Source of the DNA: Hemileia vastatrix
Taxonomy: Eukaryota; Basidiomycota; Pucciniomycetes; Pucciniales; Zaghouaniaceae
Direction of reading: 5' to 3'
Assembly: GCA_030280995.1 (NCBI GenBank)
Contig: JASXTE010000005.1
Span: 21,294,501-21,358,500, forward strand
DNA length: 64,000 bases
The notes under the pieces were generated by a model. It saw only the letters and a program-made list of their open reading frames with translations, ran no database searches and was not told the origin of the DNA. Both the position numbers and the translations under genes were made by a program. Positions 24,096-36,640 of this stretch are shown in pieces (within the stretch, counting starts at the first letter, position 1; each line of letters starts with the position of its first letter).

Positions 24096-26032
24096 AGGTT
24101 CGAAATTTTGTTTATAAGTGGAATACCTTGCTTCATACTTATGGTTTAGTAATATTTAATTGTAAATATTAATAAAGTCAGAATATTCAGTAACATTAAT
24201 TGTTCTAGCTACAACAATGTCTCTGACAGATATAGGTAACTTATATATTATCTTATCTTTCCATAAGTTAAAATCCATGTTAGGCTCAATGGCTTTTAAT
24301 ATTTTATTTAAATTCATTAAAAATACCATTGGTTTGTAACCATTCAATGGATTGTACCTAGTTTTCTCATAAAGTCTCTGCTGAGTGAGTCTGAATTTAG
24401 AACCTCCAAATTGTTTTTTCAATTAGTTGTTTCCAGTCAGCCTAAGAGTAATCTTTACCCTCATTCAAAACAGCTTCAAACCATAATAAAGCAATATCCT
24501 TAAATAAAGAGATCAATTTTGATGTTATTTCTTCATCTGGTAACTTATATGAGAATTTCAAATTGTCAATTCATTGGATAAATGTTTACAATCGCAGCTG
24601 GCTTCCCCATCATAAGTTGGGTACTGATCTACCTTAGGCCAGTTCTTCTGATTGGATTTTGTTTCACTAATCTAAGGTAAATTCAACAACTCATTTACTC
24701 TTGATAAATGGTCTTGTATTTCCTCTTTTATGGATTTGTAACATACATTTTCAGATTTGACACTACCACCAGATGGTTTTAGTTGTGGTGGTATAGCAAA
24801 GGAATGAGATTCACTTTTTCCAATGAAAGGATTATTATTATACTGAGTATACTTATGATTATCCTGGTTCATTTGTAGATTGGCAGTTTCAATCTCAACT
24901 TTAGTCAATCTTTGTAGCAGCTCAGAGACACTTTGATTTTTCTGGGCAAAAGATAACTTAGTTCTTGATTCAGTTTTCAATAAATGTGTTTTATACAATT
25001 TTCAAACTCACAGAATTTGTTTTGGAGTTCATTATATTTATTACTCAATGAATAATATCTAATAGTTAGAGACAAAGTTCATTCTCTAATTCCTTATTAC
25101 GTGTTTCCAGTTGAGAAATATTTAATGTTAAGGATGAAATTGTATCACTTGTGAGCTTAACTGTCTGTTCCTCACAATCAGTCATTCTATTCCACAATGC
25201 TGAAACAATTCTATGGACAGTTGTATTATTATTAAAATACTCCAAGTCTTCCTTCTCAATTCTCTCACTCTCTTGTGAACTTTTCATCTCACTAGTAAGT
25301 GGTGGCAACTGAGAATTAACTGTATTATAAATAATACTGTTGTTATTGACAAAAGACAAGTCAGGTTTATCTACATTAAAACCTAATTTTCTTAAGTCCT
25401 CCTCTATTTTCTACACATATTTGACATCAATAATATTACCTAAATTGTAATTATCAGTATTGTGTTCAATCTGAGATGGTAATCTATTTACCAAGGGATT
25501 TGTGTGATCCCTGATTTTTGGCGTCTTTGTTTTCCCTTGTAGGGGTGAACTGAGGAAGTCTGATGAGGAGGAGGATCCTAGTTGCAGTTGTGACTGGACC
25601 ATTGTTGATGGAACCAATCCCACTTCCATTTGTCTGCCAGTATTTTCTCCTGGGATTTATGTGACCCTCCTGGGGTAGGGGGTTGCTGTCTTGGCTGGCC
25701 TCCCTTTAGCTCTGCCAATGATTGGTTCATCTGCTGAAATCCTAACTTGCAATTGTTCTGTAATTGCTCTTCCTCCTTGAGCATGAGGGACTTTGATTTC
25801 TCCAACTTCAATACCTGTTTTGCCAGATGGGATAGTTGATTGTGTAGAGGAGGAGATGTCTTTTTTATGGTAATCTTTTTTAAGAGGGTGTCTTTTTCTT
25901 TCTATGCTCATTTGCCCTGCCTGGGGGTATGACTGACCCTCCATGGTTATGTCCTGGAGCAATGTTTTTGTTAGCTTTATACCTGGTATTATAAGCAGGC
26001 TTTTCACTTACATTGTCCTGGGGAGCACTCAT
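24096..26032 (-). pseudogene. gypsy-1 gag
   Basis: Gag region broken into several frames. The probable start is the ATG at 26,032 (MSAPQDNVSEK). The N-terminal part (25,411-26,007) is Pro/Gln/Ser-rich. 25,066-25,359 and 24,672-24,998 are coiled-coil-like (SQLETRNKELENEL; SELLQRLTKVEIETANL). 24,156-24,422 is the conserved capsid-like segment (KKQFGGSKFRLTQQRLYEKTRYNP, then YKLPISVRDIVVARTINV), shared with gypsy-2 at 56,477-56,890. Confidence 0.8.
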
Positions 26033-26457
26033 TTTGATAAAAAAACAATATATCACGTCTACAGAAAGGAAAACCTATTGGAATTAGTAGATTAAATGTA
26101 TTAGCAATGTTATTACTAATAAAAAGCACTGGAGCTAGAAATAAAATAATAAGTTTAACTAGAACTTTATAAGGGTGAATAAATAGCTTACCAAGCTTCA
26201 ACCAAATACCAATTTAATTGGGTGTTATATTGGTGACCAAATACCAAGGGACATTGGGTTTATATTGGGTACAGTTACTACTGTAAATACCTAATTTTTA
26301 TTATAAAAAATTAGTAAAATTGTTATAAGAGTTCTTTTCCACAATCTCTGAGTTATTATGACCCACTTATATGCATCAGACCCAAATATTTGGTTTGTTT
26401 TGAGCTATACTAAAGTAAAAATCACGTTCCTAGGCTTATACTAAATAATAAGTAAAA

Positions 26458-26477
26458 ACTAAGGAAAGACCCCCAAT
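26458..26477 (-). other. primer-binding site of gypsy-1
   Basis: Two bases after the 5' LTR the minus strand reads TGGGGGTCTTTCC, a typical TGG-starting tRNA primer site. Gypsy-2 has TGGGGACCTTTC at the same place. The matching tRNA cannot be named from this window. Confidence 0.6.
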
Positions 26478-27653
26478 TGTCAGTGTATCTAGTATTTAAG
26501 TATGATTTAATAGTATTTATTAATGGTACTACTACTTATTAATAAATGATTTAGTGATTAAACCTCAGGGGAAGACTAATAAAATAGTTATTCTCAAATA
26601 AAACTCACAATACTTGGATTTAAATGCGTGCTAGTGGTGGAAAATAGATAAATATAATATAGTTATAGCTTATATAAAGATAATATCAATTTATAATGGC
26701 TTTATAAAATATCTTTGAATAATAATAATTGTTTATAATGTTTATTTAAATTTTAGTAAGTAAGTGATGTCTAATAACGGCCAAAATCCTCCATTACTTA
26801 TACCAAAATCCACTGGAGTGCACAGACCTTCAATCCAGATGATGTCACTGCTATCCCTCGCAATTACAGCACTTTGAGGGCCCATCACCTCCCCATAGCG
26901 TCCACTTTGAGAATATTCAACACCCAGACCTTCTGTAAGGACCCTCCATCACAATTAATGATAACACAGACCCATACCATAAATAGAAAATCCAGATTAA
27001 AGTGGATACCATAAAGAAACAGGTAAAATGACTCATCCAAAGAGAATATAATGAAACCCAAAGCATATAAAGGAAACAAATTAAATTTCCAAGCCCCCAA
27101 TAACATCCACAAGCATCCATATTAACCCAGAAATGACCTGCCAACCCATTAATTGGTGAATATTCATCCAAGGAAGCAGATTAAGTTGTCCAGACTGAGT
27201 GTATGCACCTGAAATAGATGTTTATGCTTCTGTAGGCAATTTTGAGTCGACTAGATACGTCCATATGACCTAAAATAAGCAGAAAAACAAAGTTTATAGG
27301 CTATTAAGAGGCTAAAACCCACTTATATACCTAAATATACACAATATACTGCATATTTCACTGAATATGATATTTATGTACACATATAAATTTATGTATG
27401 TTAATAATTACTTAATTTCACTTAAGATAAGTATATTATAGCTCTATTAACACCTTAATAAGTATTATTAGGCGATGGATAAGCTATTTAAACTACTATA
27501 ATTTATATAATAGAGGAATAATTATATATATATGTAATATAATCATATATATTATTGTTTTAACCTTATTTTTAAGATATAAGCTTAATGTACTTAAGTT
27601 TATCTTATTTTAAGTATAAGAAATACTCAGTCCTAGGGATATCTAGGCTGACA
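26478..27653 (-). repeat. 5' LTR of gypsy-1
   Basis: 1,176 bp, TGTCAGTGTATC to TCTAGGCTGACA in plus orientation. It differs from the 3' LTR by scattered substitutions, so the insertion is not recent. Frames at 26885-27171 are LTR translations. Confidence 0.95.
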
Positions 27654-27657
27654 AGTA

Positions 27658-28439
27658 CAGTGAGTTGCCATTTATTTTGGTCACTTTTATGCATAGTTTT
27701 TTTCACTCCATTTTCATTTTTTCTCCTTCAACCATCATCATCTCTATTGCCTGAATAAATCACTTTCTGAATCTTGTCAGAATTTTCGTCCCTGGATAAG
27801 TTTCTTTTGTTTTTTTTTAAAAAAAAATGATCATTTTTTTGTAAAAAATATCTGTTTTTTACCAGTTTACCCTTAATATTTAATTGATTCACACCTGAAA
27901 ACCCCAACTCAGCTACAAACTCATGGTCAAAGTATCTGGAATGGGAAAAATGGGGTTATTAATAACCCAAGTTTCTCAAAATTTTCACCTTCCTTGCTCA
28001 ACTGGGTTCCAAAGTATAAAAAAATCAGTGATCTGGAGAAATGTGCCTACTTTTCCCCAAATTAGACATCCAAGAAACTTAGTCCTGAAGAAATTTGAAA
28101 AATTTCCTAAAAGGTCTCTAGAAACTGAAATTCAGTGATGAATTAGCTCATATACTTGCTTATAAGCATTTTATCATCTATAAAAGTCTGAAGATGTATC
28201 TGAACGTTGGCTTTTGCAAGCCATGTTTCTGTAAAAAAACCTCATATCAATCAAACTCATCAAATTAAGCACCTCTTTTTTGAAAAAGCCATCTCAACTG
28301 GTCTGGAAATGATTATAAAAAAGTTATGTGGTCTGATGAGTTCAGTCTCAAATTTAGGAACCAATAAATTCATCAATTAATCTGACACAAGCCCAACCTA
28401 AAATATATTAAGGAATGTCTGCAACCCATTTTTAAGAAT
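27658..28439 (+). mobile_element. Tc1/mariner relic, left half
   Basis: Starts CAGTGAGTTGCCATTTATTTTGG after a TA, a Tc1-type terminus; the mirrored end (CCAAAATAAATGGCCACCC) is at 63,503-63,526. Inside, 27,923-28,138 gives a helix-turn-helix region with IRHPRNL at the place of the usual GRPRKL. 28,328-28,360 gives WSDEFSLKF, with the first catalytic Asp. The frame is broken in several places. Reading passes from this half (CLQPIFK) directly into the right half (NGPSSIMVWG) when the nest between AGAAT repeats is skipped. Confidence 0.88.
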
Positions 28440-28496
28440 TTTCAGTATATGTTAGTAATTAAGTAATGATTTAAAAGTAAACATTAATGTTCCTGC
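28440..28496 (-). repeat. broken gypsy-1-type LTR, first piece
   Basis: First 57 bp of an LTR (TTTCAGTATATGTTAG...TCCTGC). TSD AGAAT lies just before it at 28435-28439. The other pieces are at 40,189-40,992 and 62,499-62,785. The junction with the CACTA-like element shows target TAC copied as TGC and CAC. Confidence 0.85.
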
Positions 28497-28500
28497 CACC

Positions 28501-29024
28501 CCCCAATATGGGGGGAGGACTTGCTAGCAAGTCTTTCACCTTGAACCAAATTCATATAAAATTGAGTAAAAATTGATTTAGTAATGAAACAATAATGGTG
28601 AAATAGTGAATTTACTTTGAAAACAATTTGAAAATATTTTGAGAATTTATTGAAGCATAGGAAGTCATTAGTAAAAATATTCTTGAGGCTTGAACTACAG
28701 GAATATTTGAGGAATATTGAAAAAATTGAACCCCACTACCCAACCAGGCTGTCACATGCAAAATATTCAAAAAAAAAATTCTTATAAGATAATAAAATTC
28801 TCATATGGATTGAACGAAGAAACATTTTGAATATTTTTATAATATTTTTTTGCTATAATTATATATAGAAATAGTCCAATATTATAAAAAATTATCCAAG
28901 AAAAAACATTTAATTGATGATGTTCATCCAATTTTTATCAGTAAAAGTTTTCAAAAATACATATTTGTTCTTATTTTATGAATAGATATGATTGAAAATA
29001 TTTGTGGGAGATTCAGAACTCTTT
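28501..29024. other. left internal part of CACTA-like copy 3
   Basis: Conserved with 46,640-47,390 in the same orientation (ATGAAACAATAA, TGAAGCAT and AGGCTG blocks). No gene. Confidence 0.6.
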
Positions 29025-29027
29025 AAT

Positions 29028-29477
29028 AGGGGGTATCAATGTTGACCGATCCACAATTAAATTAATTGCGGATAAAAATCCTTATAACCCAATTATCTTC
29101 CGTAATTATTTTTGCTAATAATTGGGTTATTAGACACTTTACGTGTCAATGTTCACCACTTATCTGAAATTTTACTACTCAATTTTTCATAACCACATCT
29201 TGGACTACTTTCTGTCATAACAACATGTTGCACAACTTTCTGCCATAACCACATCTTGGACTACTCTCTGGATATGCCTCATGGATGTGATGAGTTTGGG
29301 ATCAGGAATTAGAAATGGAAATTGGGGTATAAGTGGCGGGATAATGCATTATCATGGAACCCTTATCCACTAGCCCCAGGGCTAGTGGATAAGATTCTTC
29401 TGCAATTAATAATGTCTGATCCCGGAAAAAAAAATTCCTGATCCCTAATTGCGGATCCCTGAAGATTGATACCCCCT
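29028..29477. mobile_element. 450-bp Harbinger-derived MITE
   Basis: Ends AGGGGGTATCAATGTTG and TTGATACCCCCT, TSD AAT at 29025-29027 and 29478-29480. The left about 240 bp matches the Myb-gene end of the large Harbinger (from 40,993). The right about 200 bp matches its transposase end (62,300-62,495). It is thus an internal deletion derivative of the two-gene element, without coding sequence. Confidence 0.93.
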
Positions 29478-29480
29478 AAT

Positions 29481-30156
29481 ATGAATTTAAAACAGATTAA
29501 CTTAAATTTATAAGTTATAAAATTTATTATTATACATACTTCACAATTAATAAAAATATATGGGTACTATTTTTTGAAGAAAATAACTTACAATTATTTT
29601 CATTATATCAAACAAGTAAGTGTCAAATATTTATGGGAATAAGAAATATGGATATCAAAAATTGTGCAACACTTATAGGTTTCTTTTTTTTCACACCATT
29701 TTACTTTCCATTCCTTATAGTTTAGTATATATTTATATTATTTTATTTTTTTAAGATTATTCTTCTCATTTCTTTCTTTTCTGCTCTTGTGCATCCCATG
29801 CTCCTAACCTCTAGAGCCCTCTCCCTCTTTTAAATCCATATTTACTCTCCCAATTACTCTCCCCTCCCCTACCCTTGTTCCCCCTTTCTCCACCACACCT
29901 TATGTTTTTTACACCCATTCTACCCATTTTGATACCCTCTATTCCACTTTCTATCCCATCTCACTAAAACTCACTTCATTATCTCTTCTTTCCATCTGTT
30001 TTATTTTGTATGGATAGAAAAGAGTTATTTAGAAAGCAAAAGGTGTGTTCTCAGACTAAAAAAGGCTTGATTGTGATGGGGAAGAAATGGTTTGGGTGTG
30101 GAGTAAAAAAAGTGCATATGCAAGCAAGAAGATTGGGATGGGATAAAAAAGGGGTA
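29481..30156. other. CACTA-like internal sequence
   Basis: AT-rich to 29,760, then a CT-rich tract (29,760-30,010) that changes to a GA-rich tract (30,020-30,480). The layout matches 47,650-48,380 and 5,640-6,100. No separate gene. Confidence 0.5.
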
Positions 30157-30459
30157 TTATGGGGTTGAGAAGTTAATAAAAGGGTTAGAAACAAGGAAAC
30201 AGGGATGATTTAGGGTAGAAAGGCATTTGAAAGGGGTTAGGAAGGATGGGTAGGAAAGAAAAAGGGGTTGGGTGGGGAGGGGAGGGGAGGGGTGAGGTGA
30301 AGAGTGCAGCAAGATTATAAGGATAGTTTCTGAAAGGGAAGGGGTGTGAACAAAATTGAGAGGGGTGAAAAAGCAGAGAAAGATAAGGAAAGGCAAAGAG
30401 TGTGTCAAAGGAGGAAGCATAAAGCTGAAGGTGGACTCTATTCTTTGGCCAAAAAACAA
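30157..30459 (-). CDS. conserved short ORF of the CACTA-like family
   Basis: Unrecognised 100-residue frame, Pro-, Phe- and Ser-rich, starting MFFGQRIESTFSF. Copy 2 has a related frame at 48,191-48,379 starting MFGDTIASTLLFQF, and spacing of several residues is kept. The GA-rich coding strand composition alone could create such frames, so it may be only the fossil of a first exon or of a promoter tract. An overlapping frame (30,185-30,466) is the alternative reading. Confidence 0.3.
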   Translation of the reverse strand: MFFGQRIESTFSFMLPPLTHSLPFLIFLCFFTPLNFVHTPSLSETILIILLHSSPHPSPPLPTQPLFLSYPSFLTPFKCLSTLNHPCFLVSNPFINFSTP

Positions 30460-30796
30460 AGTCCACCCTGTCAGTTTTCAGCAGTCTTGTTCTATCTTAT
30501 AAAGTAATCAATGCCTATACTGTCTTTCTATATGTACACCTCTATCCACCAATAATACAGCTTTATTGGCTGATGGAATTAAAGACTTCAATTTATGACA
30601 GAATATTTATTAATATACAGATATTAGCCATAAAATACTATTTCACTTTCTTAGAAATTATTTTACAGAATACTTTTGATAGCTACAAATTATATGGAAA
30701 AAAAATTAGGAATTTTTTTTAAAAAAATTTAATAAAATGAACATAACCTATGTTAAAACTCTCAATTAATGCTCTTATTGATTTTTTGAGATGGAT

Positions 30797-31009
30797 CACT
30801 GCAAAAAAATAAGTGGCACCTGCTAGCAGGTGCCTATCCCTATATTCAGTTTTTATTTAAGGGTAAATTTGATTTGATGTTACACAAGCTAGTGTGCTCA
30901 TTTTTCAGTGCACAGTCTTTCAAGAAGAATTAAAGCTGAGCTGAAATTGAGTTAAGTTAAAGATAGGGATCAGCACCTGCTATCAGGTGCCCATATTTTT
31001 TTTCTGGTG
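30797..31009. mobile_element. 213-bp CACTA-like MITE
   Basis: Inverted ends of about 40 bp: CACTGCAAAAAAATAAGTGG then GCACCTGCTAGCAGGTGC on the left, and GCACCTGCTATCAGGTGC then TTTTTTTTCTGGTG on the right. No clear duplication (GAT/AAT flanks). Same palindrome layout as the 4.5-kb CACTA-like family but different sequence. Confidence 0.8.
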
Positions 31010-32364
31010 AATGTATTTGAATTTAAACTCAATTATTAATTATTTTGATGAGACTAAAATAATCTTTGATTAAATTATTGTATCCAAATAAAGATTTAAC
31101 AAAAAATACATTTAAATGGTTCAACTTTTTGCTTGATATTTTTTTATAATTATTATACATACATAATTAAGTAACAGTAATAACTATGAATTTGAGAAAA
31201 TAAAATAAGTAAGTTTTTACAACATATGTACCATTATCAATTAAGTAAAAAAAGAATCCACTTGAGTCCTTAATTTTACTACACTATTTTCACTCCAATG
31301 ACTATACAAGTTTTTACATCAATATATAACTTATTTTTTAATGAAATTAGATTAAACTATTAATGAGATCTGTTGTACAACTGTGTTTAGAACAAAGTTA
31401 AACCATGAGAAAAAAATTTAATTTTTAAAAAATATATATTAAATTTTCTAATTTAAAAACTAAGTGTATTTTTATATCTAAAATTTATAAATTATATATT
31501 TTTCAGTTCCAAAAATAAATAGAGGCAATTTATCATTTTGAAAAAATAGTATATAGAAATTGATTGGAATTCTTTTTTCTATTATTATGATATGAATTTT
31601 TTTCTTTGCAATAGGTTAATAAAATCAATAAGATCAAGCCTATCAAATTATAGGATTTATAGAAGGTAGCAGATCTACTGATTAATTTTAAAAAAATTTA
31701 AAGATGAAAAAATTTTTAAATAAAAATTATTTAGGTGCTTCTTATTATCTTCTATTTTTTGGATTTATATATATAAGCTCAAGTGAAGCATAAAACTATA
31801 ACCTGGTTAATTTATTATAAAAGGGAATAAATATTGTTTCATAAATTGATATTTTTATACAAGAAAAGTATAAATCTAATTTTTTGTTGAAATACTTACT
31901 AAAGAGATGATAGATTCTCTTTTTAAATGAAATTTCATAAATATAAATTAATACTGTTATATATATTTTCCATAATGTAAATTATTATAAATATTAATAT
32001 TGTCTTTTATCTAATGAAACTTCATATTGATTTTATATTATATACTTTTACACTAGATTGCACAATGATATAATTTTAACCTATCAGTGTAAGTATCATA
32101 TTTCTAATAAATGATTGATAAATCCTTAAGACATATAATTTTACTTGAGAATAATTTTTTAATTTTGAGTTGTGAATCAATTCTGATAATTCATTTTTCT
32201 AGAAATTATTAGGGTATACCTGAGCCATTTTATTTATTTATATTTGAACACCATGAAGTTGAAGTATTATGTCTATTAATTTAAAATATGAAGTAAGATT
32301 TATATTTAATAAAATTTAATCTTTTTAACGCTATTCTTTCCCATAGTTCAATTTAAAAATACCT
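31010..32364. other. AT-rich internal DNA of CACTA-like copy 3
   Basis: No gene, repeat or structured element that I can support. Extremely A+T-rich with few CpG. Confidence 0.5.
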
Positions 32365-32367
32365 ATT

Positions 32368-32567
32368 AGGGGATATCAAAGTTAGAAATTTGTAGTTACT
32401 TAAATGGGATTTAACAACACCAAAATAAAGACACAAAAATGACATTAATTCTCAGTAAAAAGGCGTTTTTGGGGCACATTATGGCATATTTTAAAAAATA
32501 ATCATGGTTTATTTGGTGGAAAAAAGAGGTATTTTGAAATGGAAGATTTCTAACTTTGATATCCCCT
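32368..32567. mobile_element. 200-bp Harbinger-type MITE (E1)
   Basis: Ends AGGGGATATCAAAGTTAG and CTAACTTTGATATCCCCT, TSD ATT at 32365-32367 and 32568-32570. A second copy of the same length is at 49,532-49,731 in the opposite orientation. The interior (CAAATAAACCATGATTATT on the minus strand) is shared. The small minus-strand frame across it is not a gene. Confidence 0.93.
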
Positions 32568-32606
32568 ATTATATCTCTTGCACATATAAAAATCATATAG
32601 TAGATC

Positions 32607-33783
32607 TGTCAGTTTATGCTAGTATATAAGTAGGTTTTAATAGTAACTATTAATGGTCCTACTACTTATTTTAAAATTATTTAGTGATTAAAACTCAGGG
32701 GAAGACTAATAGAATAGTTATTCTCAATTTAAACTCACAATACTTGGATGTTGTGCCTGCTAGTGGTGGAAAATAGACTAATAAATTATAGTTATAACTT
32801 ATATAAAGATAATATAAATTTATAAAGGCTTTATAATATATTTATATATGATAATAATTTTTTTGTAATGTTTATTTGGAGTGTAGTAAGTAAGTGATGT
32901 CTAATAACCCATCAAATCCTCCCTTACTTATACCAAAATCTACTGGAGTGCACAGACCTTCAATCCAGATGATGTCACTGCTATCCCCCGTAATTACAGC
33001 ACTGTGAGGGCCCATCACCTCCCCATGGCGTCCACTTCAAGCAGTTTCAATACCCAGACCTCCAGTAAGGACCCCCCATTACAATTAATGATACCACAGA
33101 CCTATGCCATAAATAGAATAAACAGATAAAAGCAGATACCATAAAGAAACAGGTTAAATAACTCATCCAAAGAGTATATAATGAAACCCAAAGCATATAA
33201 AGGAACCAAATTAACTTTCCAAGCCCCCAATAACATCCCCAAGAATCCATATTAACCTAGTAATCATATTCCAACTCATAAATCTGTGAAAATCCATCCA
33301 AGGAAGCAGATTAAGTTGTCCAAACTGGATATATGCGCCTGAAATAGGTGAATATGCTTGTGTAGGCATTGTGAGTCTACTGAATATGTCCATATGACCT
33401 AAAATAAGCAGAAAAATAAAGTTTTTAGGCTATTAAGAGGTTAAATCCCACTTATAGACCAAAATATACATAATATAACTACATATTTCACTGGATATGA
33501 GGTTTATGTATACATATAAGCTTATGTGTGTCTATAATTACTTAATATCATTTAATATAAGTATATTATGACTCCATAAACACCTTAATAAGTATTCTTA
33601 GGCTATGGATAAGCTACTTAAACTACTATAAGCCATATAATAGTGTAATAATTATATATATATGTATTATAATCATATATATAAGTATTTTAACCTTATT
33701 TTTAAGTAATAAGCTTAATGCAATTAAGGTTATCTTAATTTAAACATAAGAATTATTCAGTCCTAAAGATACACAAGCTGAAA
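32607..33783 (-). mobile_element. solo LTR, gypsy-1 family
   Basis: 1,177 bp, TGTCAGTTTATGC to CTGAAA (from CTGACA). TSD AGATC at 32602-32606 and 33784-33788. Same orientation as the gypsy-1 LTRs. Short frames inside are LTR translations. It is nested in CACTA-like copy 3. Confidence 0.95.
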
Positions 33784-33788
33784 AGATC

Positions 33789-34198
33789 TTAAATCAGAAA
33801 CTGATAGAATGATAAAAACACCACTTCCACATACTTCAGAAAGTCCTTGAAAAATAATAAAGTCTAGAATTAAATTTTAAACACCTCTTTTTGCACCAGA
33901 ATTTTTTTTAAAATGTGTGGATTATATTTCCTGGTGAAAATTTTTATTATCCCAAAAAAATGATATTCAAGCACACTTTAGATTTAGAATTACATTTTGA
34001 AGAATTTTATATTTTTATATTTATTTTATCTTTAAGATTTTATTTTATTTTAGATGTCTTTATGTCACATTAAAAATTTACTGAGTAGTGATTAATTTTT
34101 CAGTTCATGAAATAAATCTACCAACTCATAGTATTCTTATGAAATGGTGATAAAGTATATCACAAAAAATTTCATAATCTCAGCTATTTATTTCTTTT
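33789..34198. other. AT-rich internal DNA of CACTA-like copy 3
   Basis: About 410 bp between the solo LTR and the Harbinger. No gene or repeat seen. Confidence 0.45.
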
Positions 34199-34646
34199 AA
34201 TAGGGGGTATCAAAGTTGAGGGATCTGCAATTAGGGATCAGGAATTTTTTTTCCTGGGATCAGACATTATTAATTGCAGAAGATTCTAATCCACTGGCCC
34301 CAGGGCTAGTGGATAAAGAATCCACAATAATGCATTATACTGCCTCTTACACCCCAATTCCCATTCCTAATTCCTGATTCCAAAATCATCACATCCATGA
34401 TGGATTTTAAGAAAGTCACGTGATTTATAATTGCTGATTCCATCCTTAAGTCTTTCCTCACTCTATGCTACTTAATTTTGGTGGTGAACACTTAAAATTT
34501 TTTCTCATCCTCATGTGTCTCTTCACTCTATGCTACTTAATTTTGGTGGCAAAAACATAACATTTTTTTCTATTTATACACCCCACCTGCTCATTTGGTG
34601 GAAATTCCCACTTCCCACTCATAATCTTAACCTTCTACAGAAAATA

Positions 34647-36640
34647 ATAAAGCATATCTCTACTAGGAAGTAACTTCACTCAGCTATGAATGCTATCACT
34701 TTAACTTTAGCTTCTGACTCAGGTTCTGACTTGGGTTTGGAAGAAACTTTAGCTTATATGTCTTTTCAATGATCTTTATGAAGAAGAGGTTCCCAAAACT
34801 GCACCAGCTCTGCCCTCCCTTGAATCACAAAACATTCTTTCCACCAGCATACACTCTGTCATTATGCCAATCACCCTCCAACATTTTGAAACACAACCCT
34901 TTTAATTTTTTTTCATACTCACCAGATTTTCAGCTTCTGTGCTTTATTCACTTGGTTTGGTCTTTTTGTTTTCTGCATATTCATTTTTATTTTGAATTTA
35001 CGCTGAATGTTTTTTTTTTGGATTTCTCATTTGTTTTCATTCACGAGCTAAACATGAGATTGTATATTTTCTGCAATTGCATAATTTTTCACTGTTTCTT
35101 TTTTCATTCATCCCTCATATCCTTTCCTCCTCTCCTCAAACATCCGTTAAATAATTTGGGTTTATTTATTTTCTCATCTCATCTCTCCAGGTAAGTAATT
35201 TTATCCATTTTTTTGATTTTTTGATTGCTAATTATATTTTTTTTGTTTTTTTTTGTCTTTTTTCTGTTTTTTTTTTATTTTTGTATTTAAATTTTTTTTG
35301 TAAGTGGTTATTTTTGATTTTTATGGTAAAATTAACGTTTTTTTCTCTCCCTCTTTTCTTTCTTTTTTAGCTCCATCACCCAACTCATCATTCCTCTTTG
35401 GCATGGTCATTATCCCCTCTTTCCCCTATTTCACGTTTTTTTGGTGCCATGTCATCAAAACACTTACATTGCACATTCTTTATGCATTTCACTTAATCCA
35501 TATTCAATTTCCCCCTCATTCCAACATCATTCTTTCCCACTCTATTTTTCCTACTTATTAATTAAGGTAAGTTTCATCTCCTTTTTTTATGCCTAAATGA
35601 TATCTCTTTCTTTCTATGAAAATTTCATACTTAAATATATGCATGACTCTTATCTGGATAACACTAGACTTATTAAACTCTTCTTGTTTTCATCTCCATT
35701 CCCACTTTTCAAGTTTTTGTAAAATTTTGAAAATCAGACTTGGAATGAGGGTAAGGTTTATTCAAATCTAATGTACTTTTTTCTGATGACTCTGCTGAGG
35801 ACTACCTTTCATTTCCCACAAACATATTTGAATTTGGTTCAGTGGGTGCTTAGATATTGACCTTTAAATTTGAGCCTTTTCTTCCACATTTAATTTCTTA
35901 TTACATGCTTTTATGTAAAAAATTAGGGTTATGTTTATTTAAAACACATTTCATTTAAATGAAGATTTGTGAAGCCTATATTACATTTACCACAAGCAGG
36001 TTTGAATTTGGTTCAGTGGTTGCTGAGATTTTGACTTTAAAATTTAATGCCTTTTTTTCCAAATTTTACTCAATTTATTTTATGTTTTTATATTGCATAA
36101 TTAGAGAAGAATGCTTCTGAAACTCTTATCTGATGATTATCTAGGCTTATACCTCTATCTTGTAGGATTTTTCATCATCAATTTTCAAATTTTTGTGCAA
36201 TTTTGAAGATAAGAGTCAAAATTAGGATTAGTTTTATTCCAATATTATTTTCTTTTAGCTGAAGATTCTTCTGAAGCCTATCTTTCATTTCCCTTAAATG
36301 GATTTGAATTTGGTTCAGTGGTTGCTGAGATATTGACCTTTAAAACTGAGCCTTTTTTCTAAATTTCACCTAAATTATTTTATGTTTAGATAAGGAATTG
36401 TTAGAGACTATTCTCCTGGTATGTCTGATAAAATATGTTTCATTCTTAAAATCATGTCACTCATTTTATTTCCATAGGCAGCTATCCTTTACTTAAAAAA
36501 AGTCTCTCAAGAGCATCACTAAACAACCAAAGCTACACCTGGCTTGGAATCTTGTCAAGAGTTCACACATTTTGGATGTTCATTTCAAATCATTCAAAAA
36601 TTAATCCACCAAATAAACAAGGTAAAAAAAGAAGGTAAAT
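34647..36640 (+). pseudogene. H1 transposase, N-terminal relic
   Basis: Reading starts at ATA (34,647) where the other copies have the ATG of MKHLSTRK; G to A removed the start. The conserved run continues (AITLTLASDSGSDLGLEETL, then AYMSF) with one in-frame stop. Frame 34,769-35,194 follows in another phase. GTAAGT-type donors at about 35,190 and 35,567 and a TTTTTAG acceptor at about 35,370 suggest introns. Three diverged copies of a motif with TTTGAATTTGGTTCAGTG (about 35,830, 36,000 and 36,305) fill an intronic stretch. No catalytic Asp or Glu segment is found. Confidence 0.65.
35700..36360. repeat. degenerate intronic repeat, three units
   Basis: GGTTTGAATTTGGTTCAGTG followed by TTGCTGAGATATTGACCTTT recurs at about 35,830, 36,000 and 36,305, each preceded by a GAAG..CTTTCATTTCCC block. 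Two reversed units occur at 9,545-10,020 in the other Harbinger relic. Confidence 0.75.

Larger units (their letters stand above)
18085..27653 (-). mobile_element. gypsy-1, LTR chromovirus
   Basis: Complete but inactive Ty3/gypsy element transcribed on the minus strand. The LTRs are at 26,478-27,653 (5') and 18,085-20,073 (3'). TSD AGTAC is at 18080-18084 and 27654-27658. A PBS-like sequence follows the 5' LTR and a purine tract precedes the 3' LTR. Domain order gag, zinc knuckle, protease, RT, RNase H, integrase, chromodomain is that of chromoviruses. Frameshifts and stops break every domain. It inserted exactly at the left edge of the Tc1 copy (27,658). Confidence 0.95.

Noticed and set aside
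34769..35561. Hydrophobic plus-strand ORFs as possible effector or secreted genes
   Set aside because: They lie in the Harbinger H1 transposase 5' region, after a conserved N-terminal exon and around intron-like signals.
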